A stretch of DNA of 64,000 nucleotides from NCBI RefSeq assembly GCF_963678635.1, contig NC_087064.1:53648684-53712683 (forward strand), given 5' to 3'. This document shows positions 41,601 through 51,800 of this stretch, piece after piece. Each line of letters starts with the position of its first letter. Within the stretch, counting starts at the first letter, position 1. The stretch is from Symsagittifera roscoffensis (Eukaryota > Xenacoelomorpha > Acoela > Convolutidae). Under the pieces are notes generated by a model, which saw only the letters and a program-made list of their open reading frames with translations, made no database searches and was not told the origin of the DNA. The translations under genes were made by a program, and so were the position numbers.

Positions 41601-42916
41601 CATGGCCCGGGGTGTTGCAGGTGACTCAAAAACACATCCGGAGCTGGAAGGTTGGTCTCGAGGCGGAAATGGGATTTCCCATGAGCGAAGCTTATGGCTT
41701 GCCATTGAACGCGAAATCGCTGATAGGGTCAATGATGGCCACCTTGTGCGGAAGTCACTACCCACTGCACATGGTGATGGTGGAAGCATCCAGCCAGAGA
41801 GTACTGGTGGACAAGGCCTTCTCAGTGCCCAAGTGCGTGAGGTTGGCTCGGATATCGCATCACTCGCACAAGTTGTTGAGAAAAATCAGAGGGACAATAC
41901 CAAAAGAATTGAGAGATGACTTGAGTGAAATCTGGGGAGAAGAACTTTTGAAGTTGGAGAGAGAGAACACAAGCGATCACGAGAGACAAAACGTGATCGG
42001 AAAACCTGTGGAAAGTGCTCCAAACCTGGAAGATAACGACACGATGCATGAGAAAATGATGGAGCTTGAGCCTCTCTTGGAAGCCTCGGGGGAGCGTAAC
42101 CTCAGGAGCATTGAAATCACCCATGGAGAATGCCCATGCCACTGTTTAGCGCAAACGGTGTGGTATCCAGATCACAAGAACCTTTGCCTGGTGTGGGATA
42201 TGGAGGAAATCCGGTCGATCGGACTACCGGATCACCGACAGAAGGTGACGATCTTGGTAGTGAGTACGATCTTGGCTCTGAGATGGATAGAAGAGAATAT
42301 AACGAAGTATCGGGAAGCGGGGACGCCAACGGCAGAGTCAATATACGCGATAGACTACAGTAGGAGACTCGAGTTGTTTGAGACTGCGTGCAAGGTATTC
42401 GCCATACCAACGGAAGTCAGACATGTCTGGAGCCGTTTGAGGTATTTCCCATGGTTTCGGGCGACGCTGACGTCCTGGTTGTACATGACAACGAAAGATC
42501 ACATGAGAAAACATCAAAAGGAGTATCGACAGTTCCAGGCCGAGATTGGGCCGGAAGCTTTCAAGAGACCACTGTTAACCCATCGTAATGCAATCACGAC
42601 AGGATGGAAGAGAGTGGGTAAGATGTCTAGAGACAATACCAAGGCGAGGGAATCGATACTAGAGGAGGACCTGGCGAAGAACGTGAGCTTGAGCCTGCAC
42701 AACTCCTTTTGTTTGAACCGGGAATCTAGGGTGAAGGCACTACCCAACCAAGCAAAGAGGTTGCAAGAGCAAAGAGAATGGATGCGATCCTACGAGCAGC
42801 TGAAGGCTTGGGAGGAGATTGTGATTAGCTCCGATGATGAAGAGGAACTGTTGAGACAGTTTGCCGTATCTAGTACTTCAGGGTGCAGTACCTCCAAGGC
42901 GAAGAGTGCGAGATGA
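38609..42916 (+). CDS. Element B U2: 1435-residue unknown protein with SIM-like tail
   Basis: The ORF starts at 38609 in the +1 frame relative to U1, but A reads the matching FIGW segment in the U1 frame, so U1 and U2 were probably one ancestral protein of about 2200 residues. Residues 130-470 are acidic, Ser/Arg-rich and probably disordered. The middle is largely helical. Cys-rich clusters occur near 910-925 (CLDSTCGNGEHTCDGRSC) and 1175-1190 (GECPCHCLAQ), possibly zinc-binding. The C-terminal 160 residues are the best conserved among B, C and (by position) the family. The tail EEIVISSDDEEE has the pattern of a SUMO-interacting motif. No domain family is recognised and no membrane segment is seen. 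Its size and conservation suggest a structural or replication role. Confidence 0.8.
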   Translation: MAGTPLFIGYTAAVYFHTSEMKVNSWTTQTKKSRGSQPPGYEVRKVLRTLEKEGLENMLPIWDDGRMIVMEGHVALVDDMEFATRKYKAPYGLEQVEIRQEGTELDAAGQLHVALTEYKKLDPTTPSPLSVDTPGDKRSGPVEDRFKKILERRRHESEEESMDETLSEAGEDMEVGNTPEPGPSGEELTTQELLKDLSEENWADTATPPLIPSPRKDLELPLASETFNMGMILLSSEEREKNTFEGNRDIFLGSLKDDAWQEFLEEFNQEVGSETTLDKFKEELWDTVVRFGEPLLIGTGLDEKARKELLSKLVELRNSRSKSREEKCEDSSTRRQKTVDKMVDDIKRDKVGTSNMIKSTNILKARAGGRQELEGVDGEVESVMVATTPSSRDVKTRKRKREVEGLGSPSVDAVSEGNLRETAPMILARCKTAAYKSSSELRRPLEVEREIEVSTSSTSEEDFKPQRINVKRGSTNGQTWEVDVGKEWISKAHQATGKRVTSDPLERNKTRNTSRTWWVALETLKEMEDCWKKLDSGVARKRRNWATQQKAEVNRIEMANHLKRSWQSLLKDHFEEAMRTPSSAPPLMANPFVRTAGQLMFTWSLVGIELETLTSYDRLKLGSKKLDVYQALMQHVARDNSGLSLARRKDATCFLRWIMSMMSDSTILACQQRASVSKTMEKRVSTVILNVYQSTGIEKEEGSRLSLENHRKLDEVRRFCNKKFEEEHEVHRNLASSEQYSRISEKGEYQYVSGVMGMAYNPFLDSEAGGAHRNHEVAELLKFWTERIMEIDAVEKEGPSLGLILEKTPEVVSIPHSNKRVEVNMGDGNGLLTTNLGVVWKLLRPSWCPHPHASLIEETTERVRLAPTEDEDLAKLSVLHKLISPQMQEPGEKTSNPGSAKKLEPGSCLDSTCGNGEHTCDGRSCVRILSFQKEDLVTWFEDITEREKSEVQIVAECYARTTVNIATALGFFSRMCSLQSLERLESEHHLVTALSVESWPGVLQVTQKHIRSWKVGLEAEMGFPMSEAYGLPLNAKSLIGSMMATLCGSHYPLHMVMVEASSQRVLVDKAFSVPKCVRLARISHHSHKLLRKIRGTIPKELRDDLSEIWGEELLKLERENTSDHERQNVIGKPVESAPNLEDNDTMHEKMMELEPLLEASGERNLRSIEITHGECPCHCLAQTVWYPDHKNLCLVWDMEEIRSIGLPDHRQKVTILVVSTILALRWIEENITKYREAGTPTAESIYAIDYSRRLELFETACKVFAIPTEVRHVWSRLRYFPWFRATLTSWLYMTTKDHMRKHQKEYRQFQAEIGPEAFKRPLLTHRNAITTGWKRVGKMSRDNTKARESILEEDLAKNVSLSLHNSFCLNRESRVKALPNQAKRLQEQREWMRSYEQLKAWEEIVISSDDEEELLRQFAVSSTSGCSTSKAKSAR
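42818..42847 (+). other. SUMO-interacting-motif-like codons in U2 tail
   Basis: These codons read IVISSDDEEE: three aliphatic positions, then serines and an acidic run. Element C has IVISSDDEEA at the same place (about 44263-44292). Confidence 0.5.
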
Positions 42917-43345
42917 GCAGGTGGCTCGAATGGATCTTGAGTCTTGAGAGGGAAAGGGGGGCTTGAGCGTGGATCCGGGTGAAACTTGGATTCACGAAAA
43001 AGAAGTTTTAACAAAGCAAATATTGTTATTAATATACTATATTTATTATATAAATCAAAATGCTGCATGACAATTTCCTGATTGAATAGGACAAAAGAAA
43101 TTTTAAATGATTGGCTTGGAAAGCAAGAATTCAAGGGTGCAGGTGTGTGCAGATTTTGATTGCTGTTTAGCGATAGTGTGAAAATTTTACATGGCTGTGA
43201 ATTTTGGGGTGTAGATAAGCTTAAGTCTGCTGCAAACTTCTGTAAATGACCACTGGCACTGTATCTTGAGTAACACTCGGTTTTCTGGGACTCACTGGCA
43301 GAAGACAGCACGCGATGAGGACATCGATCTCGAGTCCGGGGAGTA
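42917..43345 (+). other. Element B 3' UTR with polypurine tract
   Basis: This 429-bp noncoding stretch is about 80-85% similar to 44351-44794 of element C. It ends with GAGTCCGGGGAGTA directly before the LTR, a short polypurine tract that primes plus-strand DNA. The conserved AT-rich core ATGCTGCATGACAATTTCC is shared by both copies. Confidence 0.8.
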
Positions 43346-44252
43346 TGTGCCAGTCGGTCATATTCGGAAGTTTGACCTTGAGAGAAGCAAAAAACACTTG
43401 ATTTTGGAGTGAAATTTAATTTTTCAAAATTTCGAATGGAACCTGTCATGCACGATTTTCTCGCGATAACTGAAAATCAGAAAAGAGAAGTCAGAACAAT
43501 CGAGTAACAAGCGCGGGAAAGTTGCTAAATAAAACGGTAGGAAATTGCTATTCGCAATTTCTGTCACAATAGAACAAGAGTAGAGCTGTCCCATCTGAAA
43601 CAGAGACAAGCGTATTCCCGAGAACTGGATTGTCATTACTCGATTGGATTATTATTTGAACTGGACTAGAGTGAACCTTCGGTGGAAAGGTGGACAGCTT
43701 GAGTGTCCCAATGGTTCACGAGAAACTATATCCTAGAGTTAAAACTTGTCCTTGTCATTGAAACTGATAAACATTAAAACTCATTTAGTTACATTATTTA
43801 ATTCTCGAGTTGATTACCGACTGAAGTACTTCCCTTTCTTGAGCGTGCTACGATGTGAGTACTTAATTTAAATTTCTAGAGTGTGTTTTATAATTGTTAT
43901 GTTGAGGTAAGGCGAGTTTTAGGTTGATCCATCTGAAATGGATCAAAGTTCCACTGTCTAATAAAAAGTAACTTAACAGATTGTTCCAACCCGGTTTTTA
44001 ACGGCGTTCATGTATTTTGGGTATCTAGAGACCTAAGTATGGGGACGTTTCTAATTCTAGAGTGGGGGATATTTTAGTAGTAGCCTTTAAGCTGTAACGG
44101 GTAGTAGTCTCATGTCACAAACGAACCGAACTGGCTCCGACCGTTCTTGAGGTAGAAAAACACAAGAGATGGTGTCCCTGACCCTTGAGCCAGTGGTTAT
44201 AGGGCCTATTTTTCTTAAGCCTCATGTGTGACTGCAGTAGACGAATGTTACA
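43346..44252 (+). repeat. Element B 3' LTR
   Basis: 907 bp, TGTGCCAG ... TGTTACA. Compared with 21212-22119 I see substitutions in CGGTGGG/CGGTAGG, TTCGATGG/TTCGGTGG and CGACTGTT/CGACCGTT, and one G fewer in GTGGGGGG. It contains the hairpin and AATAAA. Confidence 0.95.
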
Positions 44253-44794
44253 GGGAAGAAATTGTGATCAGTTCTGATGATGAGGAGGCGCTACTAAGAC
44301 AGATCACGGTGTCAAATTCATCAGGTCCTAGTACGTCGAAGGCTAGGAGCACAAAGTGAGCAGGGAGCTCAATGTGGGTTTCTCGAGTATTGAGAGGGAA
44401 AGGAAGTGGCTCGAGTGTCAACTCGGATAAAATCCGAGGTCACGGAAAAGAAATTTTAATGAAAACAAATTTATGTTATTTATATGCTATAGTTATTATA
44501 TAAACCAAAATGCTGCATGACAATTTCCTGACTGGATAGGACAAAAAAAATTTTAATCATAAGCTTCAAAAAGGGATATTCAAGGTGCAGGTATATGAAA
44601 ATTTTGATTGCTGTTCAGCGATAGTGTGACAATTTTATATATTGGTGAATTTTGGGATGTAGATAAAATTAAGTCTGCTGCAAACTTCTGTAAATGACCA
44701 CTGGCACTGTATCTTGAGCAACACTCGGTATTCTGGGGACTCACTGGCAGGCGGCAACACGCGATGAGGACATCGATCTCGAGTTCGGGGAGTA
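44253..44794 (+). pseudogene. Element C: end of U2 and 3' UTR
   Basis: The U2 frame of C resumes with EEIVISSDDEEALLRQ and ends KARSTK followed by TGA at about 44357-44359. It matches the B tail residue by residue with few changes. The rest aligns with the B 3' UTR and ends in TTCGGGGAGTA before the LTR. This shows that C had the same 3' structure as B. Confidence 0.9.
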
Positions 44795-45684
44795 TGTGCC
44801 AGTCGGTCATATTTGGAAGTTTGACCTTGAGGAACACGAAATACGCAATTTTGGTAGGAAATTTAATTTTTCAAAATTTCGAATGGAGCCTGTCATGCTC
44901 AACTTTCTCGCGAAAACTGAAAATCTCAGAAATAGAAGATCAGAACATCCGATTTACAATCGCGGGAAAGTACCTAAAAAGCAGTGAAAATTGCTATTCA
45001 CAATTTCCAGATACAAAATAAACGCGAGTAGAGTCGTCTTATCCTAAAATAGGAGAAGAAACGATTGCGAAAGAAGAACACGATTATTCGAGCTGAACTA
45101 GAGTGAACCCTCAGTGGAAAGGTGGACAGCTGGGGTGTCCCAATGGTTCAGACCAAAACTTCATTACTAGAGTCAAAACTTGTTTTCCTTATTGAAACTA
45201 ATTAGTATTAAACTCCTCAAGTTATCATACTTAATTCTCGAGTTGCTCATTAATTTAGTTACCTCTAATTACCGAGTGTGCCGACATGTGAGTTCTCAAT
45301 TTAGTTTTCTTGAGTGTGTTTTATGATTGTTATGTTAAGATCAGGCGAGTTTTAGGTTGATCCATCTGAAATGGATCAAAGTTTCACTGTCTAATAAAAA
45401 GTAATTGTGCGGATTGTTCCCACCTGTTTTTAACGGCGTACGTGTATTTTGGGTATTTTGAGACCTAAGTATGGGAACGTTCTTATTTTCTAGAGTGGGG
45501 GTATTTTGGTAGTGGCCTTTAAGCTGTAACGGGTTTTTAGTCTCATGTCGCGATCGAACCGAATTGGCTCCGACCGTTTTGAGGTAGAAAAACACGAGAG
45601 ATAGTGTCCCTGACTCTTGAGCCAATGGTTATAGGGCATATTCTTCTTAAGCCTCATATGTGACCGAAGTAGGCGACTGTTACA
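44795..45684 (+). repeat. Element C 3' LTR, next to FEN1
   Basis: 890 bp from TGTGCCAGTCGG to GACTGTTACA, clearly diverged from the B LTRs by many substitutions and small indels, so C is older. The hairpin (45359-45377) and AATAAAAAG are kept. It ends 101 bp before the FEN1 start codon and points in the same direction as FEN1, so it could supply promoter or leader sequence. Confidence 0.92.
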
Positions 45685-45754
45685 TGACATTTTTTATTAA
45701 AAAAATTGTTGCTCGAATAAACAAGCAAAAGAATTTTAATTTCTTTCTATAATT

Positions 45755-45778
45755 TTCTAATGTTCTAATGAATTTCAG
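45755..45778 (+). promoter_or_regulatory. Splice acceptor just upstream of FEN1 ATG
   Basis: A pyrimidine-rich stretch with two TTCTAATG branch-like words ends in TTTCAG at 45773-45778, 7 nt before the ATG. It implies a 5'-UTR intron or a trans-splice site. Confidence 0.6.
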
Positions 45779-45785
45779 AGCTACA

Positions 45786-45875
45786 ATGGGGATTACGCAT
45801 TTAGCAAAATTGTTGGCAGAAAGAGCACCTGGTGCAATCAAGGAACATGAAATGAAACTTTATTTCGGACGGAAG
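45786..45875 (+). CDS. FEN1: FEN1 exon 1 (residues 1-30)
   Basis: Codes [20 protein letters not shown] ... FGRK. The donor GTATTG follows directly at phase 0. MGI and YFGRK are typical of the family. Confidence 0.93.
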
Positions 45876-48800
45876 GTATTGATATGCTCATTTAAACGAG
45901 TTAGTAATATATGAAGCAGCTGCGTTTTGTTGTTACAATAAAAGTTCCTTCCGTTTATTGTAAAACCTCAATACCTCTAGTTTTTGTCTGAAACAAAAAC
46001 TCGGCAAGGGAGGGGGCCAAATCGACTAGTTTGAGGGGAAGCGCACTTCAAAATTTAAGCAAGTGCTCAAAAACATAACTGCGACCCAGAATTTTTTCCA
46101 AAATAGTTTTTTTTTCCAAAATAGGTTGGGCAAAGTTATCAAATTGGTTGACCTAAAAAATCAACAGAAAACATCCGCCAATGAATTTTTTTCCGCACGC
46201 CATGGTATAATACCAGGTATTATGATTGTTTTTGAAAGTTCTTTACATTTGATGCTTTCATGTAATACGCAAAACACATTTTTAATTTTTCCACCATATT
46301 AATTTCCACAACTAAACATGGATAGCCGGTAACTGTGCAAGTAGCATAGAATGTTCCGACCATAGATTTGAAAAAGACAAAAACTTTTTCAAATGAATGT
46401 CGCTTGTTCTGCGTGTCAAGGTAACTGATCTGAACAAAAAACTAGAACTTAGGCATATTCGACAGTCATAGTGAAATAGGCGAATTGCACTTCAGTTTTT
46501 GAAGAAAAAAGACCAAAAACAAAACAAAAAAAATCATTAATTTATGAAATGGTGATTCAATTTCAAGAAATGATATAAAACAGAAAAATCAAATAACTGC
46601 GCGGTTGTAAACACTGAAAGTGAAGGCAGTAACTGAGATGATAGACAATCCGCTGCAGTTGCACCAGTATCGGGCTCGCAACTGCGTAGCATTACATCGT
46701 TGAAGTCACGAAGAGCTGCTGGAGGAGGTAAGACGCAGTCAGTCGAGAGTAGCGGAACCAGGAGCGGTCAGCGGCCATGGAGGCGACCCGTCACAGGTTT
46801 TAAGCAGCGATCGGGGACCAGCCACAGAGAGCTTCGACTGAAAGTGGGATGACAGTAATGCAGACTTCTTCGCAGGGAAAGCAATGTTTGGATATCTCCT
46901 GGTTGTCGGAGATCTCAAGGGCGTAACCAGCGGAAGTTCCAACAAGAGAGAGGGTGGTTGGCGGTAAAGAGCTTATCACTGCCAATTCAAGAGCGGCGGG
47001 ACGAACTCGGGATCAACCGTGAAGAAAGTTATCGCATGGACGAGAAGCGTGTTCCTGAGTTTGGCTTCTTCGATCACGGGGCTAGAGCGGTCTTGGAGGC
47101 GATGTTGAAGATTGTGTCGCGAAGGCGGTCGTGTCGATAAGTTTGATCATCACCTGCCGAACAAGCAAGAGCTTGGTCGCCGAAAACTTCATGGTTTTCG
47201 AAAAGTTGGTGCTAACAGATTCCTTGCCAAGAATAGGGATAACCAGTCTGTAGCACAGGGCAATCCGGAAATCGACTGGAAGAGAGACCGAGGACTTTGA
47301 GGGGGACAGCTGAGAGCTAGTGACCCTGTTGGAGAGGGAGCACGTCAGCAACCTGGCCTTCTGCCGGTCCGAGGTAGACGCAGAGAAAAGCTTGGAACAG
47401 GAAGAGCTATTAACAGTGTCCGTCAGCTTTGTTTGGGCCTTTGCAGCTAGAGAAATGAGGGTTTTCATGTGTCCAGCGTCTACGTCGCGGAACCACCCGG
47501 GACTTCAAAATCTCGGCCAATGGGACCCAATCTATCCACGATCTGTCCTTTTTATGGTTTGGCTCCACAACGTCTTCCAACGAGCCGGCATCGAAACAAA
47601 CCCTGGGCCAAAGTGTCCATGCGGAGTCTGCACGACGAATGTAGCCTGGAACTGCTACTCAGTCCTCTGCACCGACTGCAAGCACTGGATTCACCTGAAG
47701 TGCTCGGGCTTGAACAGCACCAAAGACTACAACAAGGATTTCCGATGCAGAATCTGCTCATTTCCCCAGCCACAAACTGACCCTCCGACCACACCCATCG
47801 TCTCTCGGAACAACTCGGAAGATTTCAAGATTCTCCAGCTAAATTGCAATGGGATCAGAGGGAAAATCGACGAGATCATCCACCACATGAACGAGAAGAA
47901 ACAAGATCCTCCACCACATGTCTCAATTGCAGCATTCCAAGAAACCAAGCTACCGAAGAACAGCAAACTCTCCACTCTGGTTGGGCATGTGTCCGCACTG
48001 ACAGGCCGAAAGGCAAAGGAGGAGGCATAGCACTTCTTGTGAAAAAGAATGGGAAATTCACAGTAGGCTCACTTTCGACTGCGCCCAACGACGACACCAT
48101 CGAGCAACAAGCAACTGCAGTCAAGCTCGGCAACAAGGACTTGATGATTGTCAACTGCTACATACCACCTCAATCGTCATGCAACACCAGGTACAAAGCG
48201 TCCCTTCAGCACCTGGCCACTCTCCAAAGAACTCTGCTTCTTAGAGACATAAACGCCCACAACGAGCTCTGGGACACAAGAGGAAACAGACACACGAGGT
48301 GATGACATTGCGAAAGAAATCATCAATTCCGACTGGGTTATATTGAACGAAGATATCCCCAACCGCTCTCCGGTGAATGGCCCGGAAACCTCTCCTGACA
48401 TCTCTCTGGCTATTAGCGACATTGCCACCATTGCGAGTGGACCGTCTCGACTGAGCTGACCAACGACCACCTCCCGATCGGCATCAGTCTTCCCGTCGAC
48501 GAGTACAAGACGTTCGACAACCCCAGAAGATGTTTCATCAACTTCAAGAAAGCCGACTGGGAAAGCTTCGCTAAAGAATGCGAAGAAGAGTTTGCTAAGC
48601 TCCAGGCTCCACGTGATGCCATCAGTAGCGAGAAGACTTTCAGGCACATCGTGAACAAGGCTTCGGACCACCACATCCCTCGAGGCAGAGTGAAACACTT
48701 TGAGCCGAACTGCCTCCCGACTGAGGCCATCGAAGCTGCCAACCTGCGCGAAAGACTTCGCACTGACAACCCGTCCGACCCTCGCATTGGAGAGTTGAAT

Positions 48801-51800
48801 GCTAAACTTGCCAAAGTTTTCAAGGACGACAAGCAGAAAAGATGGAGAGAGAAAGTCAGTAGCATCTCCATCCGCATCAAGCCGGCGCAAATGTGGAAAT
48901 ATGTCAAGCACATCAGAGGACAAACCTCCACTCCCGACAACCAAGGCATCAGTTTCCAAGAAATACCCTAAACCGACTCAAGGAAGCTCAGCAACATGTT
49001 TTGCAAGCAGTTCGTCCCTCCCCGCAACAGACCCAAAGGATGTCACCAGCACCGCAAGATCAGAAGAAACGCCAAGCTCTGCCTGGACGACGCCCCAACG
49101 ATTACACCTGAAGTGGAACAGGCTATTAAACGTGCCAAGCACTCGAAAGCAGCTGGTCCTGATAAGATCACCAGCCTGCACCTGAAGAAACTAGGACCTC
49201 TTGCCGTTAAATACTTGTGCAACACCTTCCAGATCTCCCTCAAAACTGGCATGATTCCCACAATTCAGAGAAAGTCCAACTTCATCCCTCTTCCCAAACC
49301 TGGCAAAGACCACTCTGTTGGCAAGAACTGGAGACCCATCAGCCTGCTCTGCGCCACCGCCAAAACCATGGAAAGAATCCTCCTGCCTCACATCGAGACC
49401 GACTCCGTGTTACAGCCGACACAGCACGGTTTCCGCAAGCATCGCTCAACCAACACAGCCCTTCGCCACTTTGTCGCCGACATCACGCGCGGTTTTAACC
49501 AGAAGAAGCCTGCCCACAGGACTATCCTGGTTGCGCTTGATCTCACCGCGACCTTCGATACGGAGGATCACATTTGCCCTGCCGAGCGAATCCTGCTCAA
49601 CCCAGCGCCGAACAGTATCAAACGCTGGATGATTAACTACTTGCAGGACAGATAAGCAAGAGTTGATTTTCGCTGGAAAAGCTCGAAGCCTAGCAAAGTA
49701 GAGCCGGTTTTGTTCAAGGCGGTGTCTTGTCGCCACCTGTTGAACCTGCACGTGTCCGACTTCCAAGTGCCTCCGGGAGGAATAAAGGCCATCATCTACG
49801 CAGATGACGTGACAATCTACACCTCAGGTCCAAACCCAGATGAACTCGTTGACGGACCTATCAGCTACATCGAAACCTCTGCAGCTACTTCCAGTCACTG
49901 AATCAAACATCTCAGAAGGCAAGTCGGCAGTCACTCTTTTCACTCCTCAGTCCGCTCAGACCAACAAGCATCCTCAGGTTCTCGTGCAAAGCAACAACCT
50001 GAAACTTGCGAAGACGCCCAAGCTTCTCGCAGTTACCCTCGACACGATGGTCTGCTTTGGAACACACACTAGAGACATCGCTGCCAAAGCACAGAAGATC
50101 AACGCCGTTCTCAAAGCCCTCGAAGGTACAGCATGGGGCAGTAACCGCAAAACCCTCATGACTCTGTACAAAACAACTAGCAGATCTGTCATCAACTACT
50201 GCTGCTCCACTTGGGCGCCCATCACCAAAGACTGCCGTTGGAAATGACTACAACATGCACAGACCAAAGTAATCCGAATAACAACAGGATGCTACAACAT
50301 GACGAACATAGATGATCTACACAACGAATCACGAGTTCTTCCCATCAAAGAACACACACATATGCTTGCGCAACAATATGTCGTCACCTGTAACAACCCG
50401 AGGAACCCCTGTCACTCACTAAGCAACAAAGCTCTCCCACACCGACCACTGATGAAACCAGACCTGTTTTACAAATACGAAAAGCAGCTATCGAATATAC
50501 AAATCGATTCGAAAGAAGTAAAAAGGCTACAAAAAGCAATACACACACGGACCGTCAGCGAAACTAGCAGAAACTTCAGAGCGAAACCTGTTTATGGAGA
50601 CGCACCACCAAAAATACACGAAACAGAGAGTTCCTTGCCTAGAGTCTGCAGAACACCCTTGGCACAACTCAGAAACGGATACTGTCGCTTATTGAACTCA
50701 TACATGTCAAGAATTGATGAAGAAATAGAAGACGTCTGTCCAAACTGCAACAACCCTGGTCACAAAAAGCAACATCTATTCGAATGCCAGGCCAACACAA
50801 CAGAATTGACGGTTGATGCGCTCTTGAAGCAACCGGTGGATGCATCAGCTTTTCTTAAACTCGAAGACGATTAGAGACGGCGGCTACAAACAACAAGAGA
50901 AATGAGAACAGACAAAACGGATGGGTCGAAGTCCTGCTATATCGAGACGCAGTCTTGAACCGGAGCGTGGATTCAACAAGTGGAATTATCAATGATCTTG
51001 TCGGCAAGAGACTCGGTGTCAATAAAACTTCCTAGGAAGGCAGCATGACAGACATAAGAGGCGATCGGAAGACCAATCGCGCCTTTCGAAACAGGCAGCG
51101 AAGACTGGATGCGTTGACATTCAGAAACCGCAGAGGCAGTAATGGCTTCGTGGGCAGTATGAACGACGATGTCAAAGTCAGAAAGAGCGGCGGAAGTTGG
51201 GTTTTCAGAAAAATTTTTATTTCAAATTTTTTGAAGCTTTTGATCTCCAAAATGTCCATAAAAACTTCAAAAACCGACTTTGCTCGAGTAAAACTTACAA
51301 CTTAGCAGAAATACGATTATGTAAATAACCTAATTTGACCAAAAAAAGGTCTGCACGCTCACTTTTCTCGAATCTTTTTTTTGAAATATTTCTATGGCAG
51401 TCGAATCACAACTGATTTAAGCATTAGTTAAGCTGTTATTTTGCTTCATTACCCTTGCAATACTTAACTTTACCCACTGAATGGCCATTCTAGAAGGAAC
51501 TTAGTACTAGTAAATTATTAATGTACCACCCACATCTTTTTTGTATCGCTTATGCAGGGTTCGTGAATGTTTATTTCGCCTCTGTGTCAAACTAATTAAA
51601 TCATCCCCTTACTGGAAAGAAAAACAAGGAGAAACTGCTTGAATTTTCTTTCGTGTATCTACCTACAATCGTTTTCCCTTGTTTGTTTTAAATTTCTTGT
51701 AGAAAAGTAAATTTTTCAGAAGTTTCTGCGCTAATTGTACACTGACCGGCTGCCCTTGTTATCTTAATTTTTAGCTTGAAAAGTGTTTTATAAGTTTCGA

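Larger units (their letters stand above)
21212..44252 (+). mobile_element. Element B: complete ~23-kb Ty3/Gypsy-type LTR retrotransposon
   Basis: The element is bounded by LTRs of 908 and 907 bp with TG...CA ends. By eye they differ at three substitutions and one G-run indel, so the insertion is recent. The order is LTR, PBS, leader with repeats, gag, protease, RT, RNase H, integrase, macro-like domain, ORF S (SGNH), U1 (degenerate SGNH-like), U2 (1435 residues), 3' UTR, purine tract, LTR. Both flanks show GGG next to the LTR, and counting it once restores the ORF of the host element C. The coding region has a few breaks: a possible frameshift in gag, a stop plus a frameshift before RT, TGA before the integrase ORF, a shift in S, and a stop plus shift at U1/U2. 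Ordinary Ty3/Gypsy elements are about 5-10 kb. Confidence 0.93.
46600..51040 (+). mobile_element. APE-type non-LTR retrotransposon (LINE), decayed
   Basis: This GC-richer insert in FEN1 intron 1, on the same strand, has its approximate edges set by base composition. In order it shows a GC-rich 5' region, a 2A-like NPGP motif, a PHD-like zinc finger, an AP-type endonuclease, RT with YADD, and a C-terminal CCHC-like knuckle. The order fits the CR1/Jockey group of LINEs. Several frameshifts and stops make it inactive. I did not find clear target duplications or a poly-A tail. Confidence 0.85.

Noticed and set aside
34036-42916. An envelope gene in the post-pol region
   Set aside because: No signal peptide, membrane segment, furin site or Cys pattern of an Env. 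SGNH-type motifs explain part of the region instead.
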